From Saccharothrix tamanrassetensis (GTDB taxonomy: Bacteria; Actinomycetota; Actinomycetes; Mycobacteriales; Pseudonocardiaceae), in assembly GCF_014203665.1 (NCBI RefSeq), contig NZ_JACHJN010000001.1:496001-560000 (forward strand): DNA of 64,000 nucleotides, given 5' to 3'. The position numbers were made by a program, and so were the translations under genes. The notes beneath the pieces are model-generated. The model had not been told where the DNA came from and searched no databases. It saw only the letters and a program-made list of their open reading frames with translations. Every line of letters starts with the position of its first letter. Within the stretch, counting starts at the first letter, position 1. Shown here in pieces: positions 25,882 to 35,314 of this stretch.

Positions 25882-27144
25882 TCACAGACGGCGGGGTGGG
25901 GTGGTGGCCGCCCGCGAACGCGCACGGTCGAGCAGCGACAGCAGGGGTCCGGTCAGGGCTGTGGTGACGAGGGCCATCACCACCAGCGCCAGGAACATCG
26001 GCGGCGTCACGATTCCCGCGCTGTAGCCGACCTGGAGGACGATCAGCTCGGTGAGCCCCCTGGTGTTCATCAGCACTCCGACGCGGACGGAGGTCCAACG
26101 GGACTCGCCACCGAGGCGGGCACCGAGGTAGCCGCCGCCGACCTTGCCGAGGATGCCGAGTCCGGTGGCCAGCCCCAGCAGCGCCCAGGGCGCCGCCCCG
26201 AACCCGGCGGTGAGCACGGTCACCCCCGTGACCACGAAGAACACCGGCACGAGCGACCGGCCACCCCTGGTCACGGTCGCCACCACGGCGTCCCACACCG
26301 GCGAGTTCGCCGGGATCGCGAGTCCGAACAGGACCGCGCCGAAGATCATCGTCACACCGACCGCCTCCGCGGTCAGTGCCGCCGCGATCGAGGCCACCGC
26401 CACGGCGACCGTCGCGGAGCGCGGATACCCGCCCGCCCACGCGCCCGCGGCCCGGGTGCGCAGGATCCGCCCGAGCACCAGCACCACCAGGACCGCCGCG
26501 ACCATGGTCGCCAGCATCTGCAGCAGGCCCGCGAGGCTCCTGGTGTTGAGCCCGAGCACGACCGACAGCAGCACCCAGCCGGCGGCGTCGAGGATGATCG
26601 CCCCGGTGAGGGCCAGTCGCCCCTCTCGCGATCCGGTCAAGCCCTGGTCGGCCAGGATGCGCGCCAGCACCGGGACCGCCGTGATGGACAGCCCCACCGC
26701 GATGAACAGCACGAACGCGGGCAGCGGCGCGGTTCCCCGCAGCGCCGGGTCGTCGACGAGCAGCACCCAGCCGGCCAGCAGCCCCCCGGCGCACAGCGAG
26801 GGCACCAGCGAGCCGGCCACGATGCCGGCGACCACCCGGCGGCCGAACCGGACCGGCCCGGTGCGCAGCTCGTGGGTCAGGCCCAGCAGGAACAGCGCGA
26901 GCCCCGCCTCACCGAGCAGCTTCAGCCCGTGCAGCACGTCGCCGGGCAGCAGCACGGCGAAGGCGTCCGCGCCGGCCAGGGCGTGCAGGGCCGGGCCGAC
27001 CAGCAGCCCGCCGGTGATCTCGCCGACCACCTCCGGCTGGCGCAGGCGCCTGGCCGTGATCCGGCCGAGCCAGGCCAGCAGGAGCACGATCGCCGTCCAC
27101 GCGAGCAGGTGCCCGAGGAACAGCGCGACACCGCCGACGCTCAT
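25882..27144 (-). CDS. Kef/NapA-type cation:proton antiporter
   Basis: 420 aa from the ATG at 27,144, which overlaps the nitroreductase stop (ATGA). About 12 helices: LRQPEVVGEITGGLLVGP (typical CPA2 start), ITAVPVLARILADQGL, GAIILDAAGWVLLSVVL (the helix carrying the ion-binding acid), and MNTRGLTELIVLQVGYSAGI near the end, the classic N-x-R-G conserved motif. Regulatory RCK/TrkA-N domains of KefB/C are absent, so it is a membrane-domain-only member. It probably exchanges K+ or Na+ for H+. Coupling to a nitroreductase recalls Kef systems paired with flavin oxidoreductases, but this is analogy only. Confidence 0.88.
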   Translation of the reverse strand: MSVGGVALFLGHLLAWTAIVLLLAWLGRITARRLRQPEVVGEITGGLLVGPALHALAGADAFAVLLPGDVLHGLKLLGEAGLALFLLGLTHELRTGPVRFGRRVVAGIVAGSLVPSLCAGGLLAGWVLLVDDPALRGTAPLPAFVLFIAVGLSITAVPVLARILADQGLTGSREGRLALTGAIILDAAGWVLLSVVLGLNTRSLAGLLQMLATMVAAVLVVLVLGRILRTRAAGAWAGGYPRSATVAVAVASIAAALTAEAVGVTMIFGAVLFGLAIPANSPVWDAVVATVTRGGRSLVPVFFVVTGVTVLTAGFGAAPWALLGLATGLGILGKVGGGYLGARLGGESRWTSVRVGVLMNTRGLTELIVLQVGYSAGIVTPPMFLALVVMALVTTALTGPLLSLLDRARSRAATTPPRRL

Positions 27145-27782
27145 CGATCGCCACCTGTGTCCGTGGAGGCCGGTTCGGCGGGGTGGCTTTCGGCGTACGT
27201 CCAGACCCGCACCGAGGGGGACGCCTCGCCGGAGGGCCGTGGACGCTGCCGGGCGCTCTCGGGCACCGTGCCGAGGTAGACGAAGCCGACCACACCGTCG
27301 TGCTCGCCGAGGCCGAGTGCGCGCTTGACGGCCGGGTCGGTCGCCGCCGCCCCGGTCACCCACTTCGAGCCGAACCCGCACGCGGTCGCGGCGAGCAGCA
27401 GGTTCTGGGTGGCCGCCGCCACCGCGGCGAACTGCTCGTGCACCGGGATCCGCCCGTCGAGCCGAGGGCGGCAGGCGACGACGAGGCACACCGGCGCACG
27501 GGACGCCTTGGCGCGTTCCTTCGCCAGCCGTTCCGGGTCGACCGGTTCACCGGTCTCCCGACAGCGGCGTGCGTACGCCGAGGCCAGCACGTCGCCGAAG
27601 GCCGCGGCGCTCTCCGCCGGGATCAGGGTGAACGACCACGGCCGGCAGCGCCCGTGGTCGGGCGCCTGCGCCGCGGCCTCCAGCATCCGGCCCAGCTGCA
27701 CCGGGTCGGGCCCCGGTCCGACCAGCCGGGCCGCGGACCGCCGCGCGGCGATCACGTCCAGCGTGCTCATCGTCTGCTCCAC
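27141..27782 (-). CDS. Nitroreductase-family flavoprotein
   Basis: 213 aa from the GTG at 27,782, preceded by AGGAGG; an ATG four codons on is possible. Features: RRSAARLVGPGPDP (FMN contact near the N-terminus), APDHGRCRPWSFTLIP, and the C-terminal LGLGEHDGVVGFVYLGT strand. The APDHG/RPW arrangement is that of YdjA-like enzymes. It would reduce nitro- or quinone-type compounds with NAD(P)H. It forms a two-gene operon with the antiporter. Confidence 0.86.
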   Translation of the reverse strand: MEQTMSTLDVIAARRSAARLVGPGPDPVQLGRMLEAAAQAPDHGRCRPWSFTLIPAESAAAFGDVLASAYARRCRETGEPVDPERLAKERAKASRAPVCLVVACRPRLDGRIPVHEQFAAVAAATQNLLLAATACGFGSKWVTGAAATDPAVKRALGLGEHDGVVGFVYLGTVPESARQRPRPSGEASPSVRVWTYAESHPAEPASTDTGGDR

Positions 27783-27957
27783 CGGTTCCTCCTGTCCCGG
27801 ATCGGCGGCCAGGCCGCACTGGTCCGGTGTGTGCCATGAAGTCCTCCGCTACCGGTAACAGCGCGTCCCCCGGGCGGAACAGCGAAATGTGATCACCGGC
27901 CACGTCGTACGGTGATCGACCTGTCCACGGTCATGTCGCGGGGCGGTGGCGGGGGCT

Positions 27958-30318
27958 TCACGACCCGGAGGCGGTCGGGGCTCCCCCGTCGGCCTTCCGC
28001 TGCCAGTGGGTGCGGTTGTCGCGGGTGGTGACGGTGTGGGGGTGGTCGGGGCCCAACACGCGCTCGCAGTCGGCCGCCAGCGCCTTGAACGCGGACGCCG
28101 CACCGACCGCGTCACCGGCCGTACCCCGCCAGTGCGCGAGGTTGTTGCGGGCGGTGAAGGTGTCGGGGTGGTCCGGCCCCAGCACCCGGAGGAACTCGGT
28201 CAGCAGCGCCTCGTACTCCGCGACCGCGCCGGCGACGTCACCGGCCGCACCTCGCCAGCGGGCGACGTTGCTGCGGGTGATCAGCGTCTCGGGGTGGTCA
28301 GGGCCCAGCACGCGCCGGCAGTCGGCCAGCAACGCCTCGAACGCGGACACCGCGCCCACCACGTCACCGGCCGTACCCCGCCAGTGCGCGAGGTTGTTGC
28401 GGGTCGTGAGGGTGTGGGGGTGATCGGGGCCCAGCACCCGCAGGCGGTCGGCCAGCAGCGCTTCGAACCCGGCGACCGCGCCGGCCGCGTCACCGGCCTC
28501 GCCCCTCAGGTCGGCGAGGTTGTTGCGGGTGGCGAGCGTGTCGGGGTGGTCGCGGCCCAGCACCCGCAGGCAGTCGACCAGCAGCACGTCGAACGCGGAC
28601 ACCGCACCGGCCACGTCACCGGCCTCACCCCGCCAGCGGGCGAGGTTGTTGCGGGTGGCGAGCGTGTCGGGGTGATCGGGGCCGAGCACCCGCAGGCAGT
28701 CGGCCAGCAACACCTCGTAGTCGGCGACCGCGCCCGTCGTGTCGCCGCCCGCGCCCCGCCAGGACGCCAGGTCGTGGCGGGCCACCAGGGTGTCGGGGTG
28801 GTCGGGACCGAGGTGTGCCCGCGCCTGGCGGTGGAGGTGGTCGAAGTGCGAGATGACGGCGGTGACCTGGCCGGTCTCGCCGAGGGATCGTCCGCTGCGG
28901 AACAGCAGCGGGTGGCACTCGGGGGACCAGAGCGCCGGGGTGGTGCGGGCGTGCAGTGCGTCGGTGGCCGAGCGCAGCGCCTGCGCGAGGTCGGGGTCGG
29001 TGGTGTCGATGTCGGGCCAGATCGCCAGCAGGGCGTCGGCTGCGACGTGCGCGAGCCGGTGGAGGCCGCCGGAGGTCAGGGTGTCGCGGACGGCGCGCTG
29101 GACCAGGGTGTGGACGGTGACCGTGCGGGCGGGACGTGTCGTGTCCAGGTCGATCAGGTTGAGGCGGTGCAGGCACCCGAGGCCGTCCTCCACCGTGCTC
29201 GGGCCGACCTCGCCGCCGGCTGTCGTCGCCAGGTGCCGGCGCACGGACGCGCTGGTGAACAGCACGAGCGGGGTGCCGTTGGGATCCAGCAGGCTCGCCA
29301 GTTCCAGCAGCGGCCGGGCCAACCCCTCCGGTGGTAGCCGGTCGGCGCACTCGACCGACAGCGACCACGTGGCCGCCACGGTGGCCTGGTGCTCGTCGGG
29401 CAACTCCGCCGCCGGGGGCACCACGTCGGCCAGCGAGTTCCGCCGCCCGGCCAGCCTCGCCCGGTATCCCGACACGGTCAGCAGCGGTTTGTGCGTGATG
29501 AACGCCGCCGCCTGCGCCAGCGCCAACGGCAGGAACCCCAGGTCCGCCGCCAGGCCCCGCACCTGCTCCGCACCCGCCGTGTCGACGGCGCGGCGCGGCA
29601 GCGCCCTCGTGAGGTAGCCCAGCGCCTCGCCCTCGGTGAACACCCCCAACTCGACCACCCGGCACCGCCCGCAGGCGGACACCGCGTCACGCCGCCGGGT
29701 GGTCACCACCACCTGCCCCGACGAGCTGCCGGGTGGCCACAGGTCCCTCAGGTCCCAGGGGTCGCGCACGTCGTCGAGCACCACCAGCCACCGGCGTCCG
29801 GTCGCCGCCAACCACGACCGCAGCGACTGCGCGGCCTCCTCCGGCACCCGGTCCGCGATGCCGGGATCGTCCCCGCACAACACCTTCCGTGCCGCCTCCG
29901 CATACGCGGTCACCACACCGTCCCGGGTCGACGCGGACACCCACACCGCCACATCGACCGAGGCGTCCCGCCACGTCCGCCAGGCGTGGTGTGCCGCGAG
30001 TTGCGACTTCCCGACCCCGCCCAGTCCCGACACCACCGCGGGCGAACCGGCCCCGACCAGCACGGCGGACTCGCCCGCCGCCAACGCCCCGGCCAACTCC
30101 GCACCAGCCGCGCGGTCCTGGAAGTGGTCGACCCCGCGCGGTGGGACACCGACTCTCACCGGCCACGACACCCGACGCGGCGCGGGTGGGCGGTGGACGT
30201 GTAGATCCTGCCCGGCCTGGAAGACGATCGCCGATCCCGAAGCCACACCGACCTGGCCGACTCCTCCTGCGCTGCCGTCCCGTCCCGCGCTCACCGAAAG
30301 CCGTCCACCCTCCGACAC
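27958..30318 (-). CDS. STAND NTPase (NB-ARC-like) with TPR repeats
   Basis: 786 aa. A short N-terminal segment (ASGSAIVFQAGQDLHVH) of the kind found in actinobacterial effector-associated STAND proteins precedes an NTPase with Walker A GLGGVGKSQLA, Walker B WLVVLDDV and a sensor-like VVVTTRRRDA. From about residue 500 there are seven tetratricopeptide-like units of exactly 42 residues (LGPDHPDTLATRNNLARWRG...), highly alike in DNA as well. STAND proteins are ligand-triggered switches; several such proteins defend against phages, others are regulators. No toxin or enzyme domain is attached and no partner gene is adjacent, so the output is unknown. Confidence 0.85.
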   Translation of the reverse strand: MSEGGRLSVSAGRDGSAGGVGQVGVASGSAIVFQAGQDLHVHRPPAPRRVSWPVRVGVPPRGVDHFQDRAAGAELAGALAAGESAVLVGAGSPAVVSGLGGVGKSQLAAHHAWRTWRDASVDVAVWVSASTRDGVVTAYAEAARKVLCGDDPGIADRVPEEAAQSLRSWLAATGRRWLVVLDDVRDPWDLRDLWPPGSSSGQVVVTTRRRDAVSACGRCRVVELGVFTEGEALGYLTRALPRRAVDTAGAEQVRGLAADLGFLPLALAQAAAFITHKPLLTVSGYRARLAGRRNSLADVVPPAAELPDEHQATVAATWSLSVECADRLPPEGLARPLLELASLLDPNGTPLVLFTSASVRRHLATTAGGEVGPSTVEDGLGCLHRLNLIDLDTTRPARTVTVHTLVQRAVRDTLTSGGLHRLAHVAADALLAIWPDIDTTDPDLAQALRSATDALHARTTPALWSPECHPLLFRSGRSLGETGQVTAVISHFDHLHRQARAHLGPDHPDTLVARHDLASWRGAGGDTTGAVADYEVLLADCLRVLGPDHPDTLATRNNLARWRGEAGDVAGAVSAFDVLLVDCLRVLGRDHPDTLATRNNLADLRGEAGDAAGAVAGFEALLADRLRVLGPDHPHTLTTRNNLAHWRGTAGDVVGAVSAFEALLADCRRVLGPDHPETLITRSNVARWRGAAGDVAGAVAEYEALLTEFLRVLGPDHPDTFTARNNLAHWRGTAGDAVGAASAFKALAADCERVLGPDHPHTVTTRDNRTHWQRKADGGAPTASGS
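27983..28815 (-). repeat. 126-bp in-frame tandem repeat encoding the TPR array
   Basis: About six to seven direct repeats with a period of 126 bp, one 42-residue TPR unit each, sharing most bases; the copies are spaced 126 bp apart from about 28,040 to 28,795. The strong DNA-level similarity points to recent expansion or homogenisation by recombination. Confidence 0.8.
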
Positions 30319-30644
30319 GATCAGGCGCGTGCCGACCGTTCCAGTGGCCCGGCCCGTCCACTAGAACGCGAATCGGCCCCGGCATCAACGCACGAATGCG
30401 GTTATCCGGTCGACCGGAACGCGGCTCGCCCGAACGTCCGCCGTGCCGCCGGACGGATGTGCCAACCGGGTTGGTCCGGGTGCAGGCTTCGGTGTTCTCG
30501 TCAGAGCCGCGGCACAAGAAGTCCACAAAGGACGGTTGTGTCGAACTCGGCGGCCGGTACCGCCGACCACCGCGATAGGCGGCGTGGAATCGGTCGCACG
30601 GGCCTAGCGTGGTGGTGCTGTACGGGCTCGGGAGGGTGGCGATC
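30319..30644. other. Divergent spacer between STAND and PobA-like genes
   Basis: 326 bp with no supported gene. It must carry both divergent promoters; I see no strong consensus element. The ribosome site GGAGG at 30,631-30,635 belongs to the PobA-like gene. Confidence 0.45.
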
Positions 30645-31835
30645 GTGGTGGACGTGGCACGCGGGGAAGCGACGACCGTGGTGGTCGTCGGCGCGGGGGT
30701 GGCGGGGCTCACGGTGGCGAACCTGCTGCACCGGAACGGAATCGGGTGCGTGGTGCTCGAACGGCACAGCCGTGCGCGCGTGGAGCGGCGGCAGCGGGCG
30801 GGAGTGCTCGACTTCGCCGCCGAGCAGGTCTACCTGCGGTCCGGTCTGGGCGACCGGCTGCTGTCGGGAGCGCCCCGGTCCGGACTGCTCGAATTCCGGG
30901 TGGACGGCGTGCCCCGGCTGTTCGACGCCGACCTGCACACCGACGGGCGGGCCGGTCGGCTGATACCGCAACAGCTGCTGGTGCGGCGACTCGTCTCGAC
31001 GCTGCTCGACAACGGCGGGGAGGTGCGCTTCTCGGCGGCCGACGTGGCGCTGCACGACGTCGACGGCGCTCGGCCGCACGTCACCTACCGCGACCCGGAC
31101 GGCGTCGCGCACCGACTCGACGCCGACTACGTCGCCGGGTGCGACGGCTTCCACGGCGTCAGCCGGGCCCGCATCCCGCCGGAGGTGCTGACCACCTACC
31201 GGCACTCGGACGACGTCGGCTGGTTCACGGTGCTGGCCGACTCGCCACCGCCGCGCCACCCGCTGCTGGCGATCAACCGGCACGGGTTCGCGGCGCACTT
31301 CGGGCGCGGGCCGGGGGCGAGCCGGTTCTACCTCCAGTGCCCGCCCGGCGACGACCTGGGTTCGTGGACCGATGAACGGGTGTGGCGGCAGTTGCGGTTG
31401 CGGCTGGCCGACGACGGTCTGCCGGACGGCCCGATCGTCGACAAGGCGGTCGTCGACGCGCGCAGCTTCGTGGTCGACCCGATGTCCCACGGCAGGCTGT
31501 TCCTCGTCGGGGACGCGGCGCACATCGTCCCCCCGATGGGCGGCAAGGGCATGAACCTCGCGATCGCCGACGCCGACGTGCTGGCGCGAGCGCTGACCGC
31601 CGCCGTGCGCGACGGCGACGACGGCCGGTTGCGCGAGTACTCCCCCACCTGTCTGCGCAGGGTGTGGAACGACCAGGAGTTCTCGCGGTGGATGACCGAG
31701 ATGGTGTTCCACGGCGCGGACGAGACCACCGCGGGCCCGTTCCGCCGGCAACTCGCCCGGTCGCGCATCGACCGCCTCTTCACCTCCTCCGCCGCCGCCA
31801 GGGCTTTCGCGGAACTGATGGCCGGCACGGCATGA
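30645..31835 (+). CDS. 4-hydroxybenzoate 3-monooxygenase-like FAD hydroxylase
   Basis: 396 aa from the GTG at 30,645 (GGAGG nine bases upstream); PobA enzymes are about 394 aa. Class A flavoprotein marks: TVVVVGAGVAGLTVANLL (dinucleotide fold), YVAGCDGFHGVSR (DG motif), and LFLVGDAAHIVPPMGGKGMN (GD motif with the PobA-like P-x-x-G-x-K-G-x-N loop), followed by a characteristic C-terminal helix (SPTCLRRVWNDQEFSRWM). The likely reaction is ortho-hydroxylation of 4-hydroxybenzoate or a similar phenolic acid to a catechol, with NAD(P)H and O2. It stands alone here, without protocatechuate pathway genes, so a role in tailoring or in making a starter acid is also possible. Confidence 0.85.
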   Translation: MVDVARGEATTVVVVGAGVAGLTVANLLHRNGIGCVVLERHSRARVERRQRAGVLDFAAEQVYLRSGLGDRLLSGAPRSGLLEFRVDGVPRLFDADLHTDGRAGRLIPQQLLVRRLVSTLLDNGGEVRFSAADVALHDVDGARPHVTYRDPDGVAHRLDADYVAGCDGFHGVSRARIPPEVLTTYRHSDDVGWFTVLADSPPPRHPLLAINRHGFAAHFGRGPGASRFYLQCPPGDDLGSWTDERVWRQLRLRLADDGLPDGPIVDKAVVDARSFVVDPMSHGRLFLVGDAAHIVPPMGGKGMNLAIADADVLARALTAAVRDGDDGRLREYSPTCLRRVWNDQEFSRWMTEMVFHGADETTAGPFRRQLARSRIDRLFTSSAAARAFAELMAGTA

Positions 31836-31881
31836 CGCCAGGCGGCGCGCCAGCCTCGGCACGAGCCCGGGTGTGTCGGCC

Positions 31882-31898
31882 GCCGGGTGGCACCCGGC
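31882..31898. terminator. Hairpin between convergent genes
   Basis: GCCGGGT-GGC-ACCCGGC fills the gap between the PobA-like stop and the stop of the AfsR-like gene and can act on both strands as a bidirectional terminator. Confidence 0.5.
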
Positions 31899-34727
31899 TC
31901 AGTCGGTGGCGCCCGAGTCGCCCTGCCCGTCGAGTGCGTCCAGTTGCCGCTGCACCCGTTCGACGTCGGCGTCGCGGCCTTGGGCGCGGTACAGCTCCAG
32001 CGCCTCCCGCCAGACCGCGCGGGCCTCTTCGGGTCGGCCGAGGGCGGCGTGGGGGTGGCCCAGGTCGGCGAGCGCGTCGGCGGCGAAATAGGTGTTGTCG
32101 TGCCGGCGGTACAGGGCGAGGGCCTGTTGGTAGTGCCGGATGGCCTCGGCGTGGTGCCCGGTGTGGTGGGCGATGTAGCCGAGGCTGTCCAGGGAGGCGG
32201 CCTCGCCGGCGGGGTCCTGGTGGCGGTGGTAGAGGGCGAGGGCGGCCTCGCAGTGTTCGCGGGCGGTCTCGTACTCGCCCATCCGGGCGGCGTACCAGCC
32301 CACGTCGTTGAGCGCGTCGGCTTCCCCCACCGGCCGGGCCAGGGCGCGGAAGAGGTCCAGGGCCCGGATGGAGTGGTCCAGGGCCTTCCGGTCGTCCCCG
32401 GACAGCTCGAATGCCCCGGCGAGCACCCGGTGGGTCTCGGCCTGCTGCAACAGGTCCTGGTGGTGTTCGGCCAGGGCGATCGCCTCGCGCAGGTGCCCGA
32501 TCGCTTCCTCGTGCCGCCTGAGGTTGGTGTAGGCGAGGCCGAGGTGCCGGTGGGCGACGACGCGGGTGGCCGGGTCGGGCAGGTGGGCGGCGGCGGCCAG
32601 CCCGGTCCGCCACCCGGCGAGCTGGTCGTAGAGGTGTCCCCGCCGCTGGTAGAAGGTGCCCAGGGTCCACGCCAGCTGCCACACCGCGTGGTGCCAGTGG
32701 TGGGTCGTGGCGGTGTGCTGGGCGGCCAGCAGGTTGGGGTACTCGGCGTCGAACCAGGCCATCGCCGCCGGGACGTCGGGCAGCGGGTGGGGCCGGACGC
32801 CGGGGACGGGCGGGTCGAGCCGGATCGGCGGTCGGTCGGGGTGCAGGAGGCGGGCGGCGGCGTAGGCGGTGTGCGTGTAGAAGTCCAGCAGTCGCCGCAA
32901 CCCCGCCTCCCGCGCCTGCTCGGTCAGTTCACGGCGGGCGGTGGTGGTGGCGTAGGAGCGGATCAGGTCGTGCATGTGGTACCGGCCGCGGTTGTCCCGG
33001 GTGAGCAGCGAGGCTTGTTCCAGTCCGCGCAGCACCGTCATGGTCTCCCTGGGGGACAGGCCGGTGAGGCCGGCGACCGCGGGCAGGTCGATGTCGGGTC
33101 CGGTCGCCATGCCCAGCAGGGCGAACGCGGTGGCCTGGTCGGGTGGCAGGGCGCGGTAGGACCAGGACAGGACCGCGGGCAGGCTGGCGGTGGGGTCGTC
33201 GTCGTCCAGCGCGCCGAGGCCCAGGTCGCGCAGTTCCTCCGCCAGGGTGGCCATGGGTTGGTCGAGCCGGGTGTGGGCGCGGGCCGCGACGATGCCCAGG
33301 GCCAGCGGGAACCCGCCGCACAGGCGGATCAGTTCCGCCACCGCGGCGGGCTCGGCCCGGACGCGTCCGGCGCCCAGGCGGGCGCTCAGCAGGGCGCGGG
33401 CCTCGTCGTCGGACAGCACGTCCAGGGGCACGTGGTGGGCGCCGTGCCCGGCTGTCAGGCCGGCCAGCCGGCTGCGGCTGGTGACCAGCACGGTGCACGA
33501 GGCCCCACCGGGCAGCAGCGGACCGACCTGGCCGGCGTCGGCGGCGTTGTCGGCCACGATCAGCACCCGCTTGTCCGCCACCAGGCTGCGGAACAGGGCG
33601 GTCTGGGCGTGCGCGTCGACGGGCAGCCGGGCCGGCTCCACGCCCAGGGCGTGCAGGAACCCGCGCACCACCACCGCCGGGTCCATCGGCGCGCTGTCGG
33701 GGCTGAACCCGCGCAGGTCGACGAACAGCTGGCCGTCGGGGAAGCGGTCGGCGTGCCGGTGCGCCCAGTGCAGGGCCAGCCACGTCTTGCCGATGCCGCC
33801 GGTGCCGGCGATCGCGGAGATCACCACCGTGCGCCCGGCCGCCGCGTCGTCCAAGGCGGTCGTGAGGGCGGCGAGTTCGCGGTCGCGACCGGTGAAGTGC
33901 TGGGGCGCCGCGGGCAACTGCCGGGGTACCGCCACCGGCTCGGCCGCCCGTCCGCCGGGCGGGCCAGGCCAGGTGGGATCGGACGGGGTGGGGCCGGACA
34001 GGGCGGGGTCGGCGGCCACGATCCGTCGGTGCAGCTCGCGCAGCGGCGCACCGGGGTCGGTGCCCAACTGCTCCGCCAGCCGTTCACGGAGCCGCTCGTA
34101 GTGCTCCAGGGCGTCCGCCGACCGCCCGGCCCGGTGCAGCGCCAGCAGGTACTGGCCGGCCACCCGCTCGTCCGACGGGTACCGCGCGGTCCGCGCGGAC
34201 AGCTCCACCACCAGCTCCCCGCCCTCGCCCGCGCGCAGCCTGGCGTCGACCAGGTCGTGCTCGGCGGACAGCTGCTCCTGCCGCAACCGGACGCGTTCGG
34301 CCTCCGCCCACTCGCCGGTCAGGCCGGTCAACGGCTCGCCGCGCCACAGTCCCAGCGCCTCGGTCAGCAGCGCCACGTCGTCGGCACCGCTGCGGGCGCA
34401 CAGGTCGCGGAACCGGTGCAGGTCCACCGCCGGTTCGGGCTGGTCCACGACCAGGGCGTAGCCGCCCGACCGGTGGACGATGTCCACCGTGTCCGCGACC
34501 GCGAGCACCCGACGCAGCCGGGAGACGTAGCTGTGCAGCGTCGCCGCTCCCCGGCGCGGCACGGCAGGCGCCCACACCCGTTCCACCAGGCGGTCCACCG
34601 ACACCACGCGGCCGACGTCCACCGCCAACGCCGCCAGCACGCAGCGCTGCCTGACCGGCCCGAGGTCCACCGCCCGCCCGTCGACGCGCGCGGTCACCTC
34701 GCCCAGCAGACCGAACTCCACCCCCAT
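31899..34727 (-). CDS. Large AfsR/SARP-type regulator (winged helix-BTAD-NB-ARC-TPR)
   Basis: 942 aa from the ATG at 34,727 (GGAG upstream), close to AfsR length. Domains: OmpR-like winged helix, residues 1-95 (VEFGLLGEVTARVDGRAVDL, VVSVDRLVERVW, LHSYVSRLRRVL); bacterial transcriptional activator domain, about 100-245; NB-ARC NTPase from about 275 with Walker A AGTGGIGKTWLAL, RVLIVADNA (Walker B) and TVLVTSRSRLAG; then TPR-like helices to the end (ATRVVAHRHLGLAYTNLRRH and others). SARPs bind direct repeats upstream of antibiotic genes and recruit RNA polymerase. Being the nearest regulator to the PKS genes, on the same strand, it is the main candidate for their activator, with ATP binding and the TPR part tuning its activity. 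Confidence 0.9.
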   Translation of the reverse strand: MGVEFGLLGEVTARVDGRAVDLGPVRQRCVLAALAVDVGRVVSVDRLVERVWAPAVPRRGAATLHSYVSRLRRVLAVADTVDIVHRSGGYALVVDQPEPAVDLHRFRDLCARSGADDVALLTEALGLWRGEPLTGLTGEWAEAERVRLRQEQLSAEHDLVDARLRAGEGGELVVELSARTARYPSDERVAGQYLLALHRAGRSADALEHYERLRERLAEQLGTDPGAPLRELHRRIVAADPALSGPTPSDPTWPGPPGGRAAEPVAVPRQLPAAPQHFTGRDRELAALTTALDDAAAGRTVVISAIAGTGGIGKTWLALHWAHRHADRFPDGQLFVDLRGFSPDSAPMDPAVVVRGFLHALGVEPARLPVDAHAQTALFRSLVADKRVLIVADNAADAGQVGPLLPGGASCTVLVTSRSRLAGLTAGHGAHHVPLDVLSDDEARALLSARLGAGRVRAEPAAVAELIRLCGGFPLALGIVAARAHTRLDQPMATLAEELRDLGLGALDDDDPTASLPAVLSWSYRALPPDQATAFALLGMATGPDIDLPAVAGLTGLSPRETMTVLRGLEQASLLTRDNRGRYHMHDLIRSYATTTARRELTEQAREAGLRRLLDFYTHTAYAAARLLHPDRPPIRLDPPVPGVRPHPLPDVPAAMAWFDAEYPNLLAAQHTATTHHWHHAVWQLAWTLGTFYQRRGHLYDQLAGWRTGLAAAAHLPDPATRVVAHRHLGLAYTNLRRHEEAIGHLREAIALAEHHQDLLQQAETHRVLAGAFELSGDDRKALDHSIRALDLFRALARPVGEADALNDVGWYAARMGEYETAREHCEAALALYHRHQDPAGEAASLDSLGYIAHHTGHHAEAIRHYQQALALYRRHDNTYFAADALADLGHPHAALGRPEEARAVWREALELYRAQGRDADVERVQRQLDALDGQGDSGATD

Positions 34728-34819
34728 GGTCCGTCGCTCCTTCGCACGCGCGGAAGTCACCCGGTCACTTCTCGCCTCGGGAGCCACGCCCCGGTGCCGG
34801 CGTGGCCGGTGCTGCGCCC

Positions 34820-35314
34820 TCAGCCGTCGACAGCGGAGTCTTCCGTTCGGGCTGCCCGCAGTCCCCACGCGGCGGCGGTGAGGGCCGTCAGACGCACCAG
34901 GTTGCCGCGGTGCCAGGTCCTGACCAGGTTGCGGCGCTCGATCGCGTCCAGCGGCTTTCCGCCGCGCAACAGTCGCAGGTTGACCGTTCTCGCGAGATAG
35001 GCGGTCAGCGCCACCGCCGACGCCGTGCCCGCCGCAGCCGTGGCGATCGCACCTCGGTCACCACCGGATCGCCGGCTGCCGACCAGCGCGGCCGCGGTGG
35101 CCACCAGGGTTACCGGCGCGACCGGCAGGTAGTAGCGGAGCGGACTTCCCGCGCCGAGGAGTCCGGGCTTCCGGTCGGGTTGCGCGTCCGCGAGGAGTTG
35201 CGGCATGTCCACCACGGCCTCGTAGACGTTGCCGAAGAACCACTGGGCCTGCCCCACTCCGGCGACCGCGGCCCACCGCCCCCGCGTGGTCTTGTTGCTC
35301 GAACGGTTCCGCAT
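34820..35314 (-). CDS. DUF1772/anthrone-oxygenase-like membrane protein
   Basis: 164 aa from the ATG at 35,314; a longer in-frame reading begins further up but is low in family-like sequence. Four weak hydrophobic segments (for example YYLPVAPVTLVATAAALVG and TASAVALTAYLART), with WFFGNVYEAVVDMPQLL near the start and RNLVRTWHRGNLVRL near the end, as in DUF1772 proteins. Some relatives are cofactor-free anthrone oxygenases in polyketide pathways; most are uncharacterised. Located 92 bp upstream of the AfsR-like gene on the same strand, so possibly one transcript with it. Confidence 0.7.
   Translation of the reverse strand: MRNRSSNKTTRGRWAAVAGVGQAQWFFGNVYEAVVDMPQLLADAQPDRKPGLLGAGSPLRYYLPVAPVTLVATAAALVGSRRSGGDRGAIATAAAGTASAVALTAYLARTVNLRLLRGGKPLDAIERRNLVRTWHRGNLVRLTALTAAAWGLRAARTEDSAVDG

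Noticed and set aside
27983-28815. CRISPR-like periodicity
   Set aside because: The 126-bp period is coding, in frame, has no unique spacers between short repeats and encodes TPR units.
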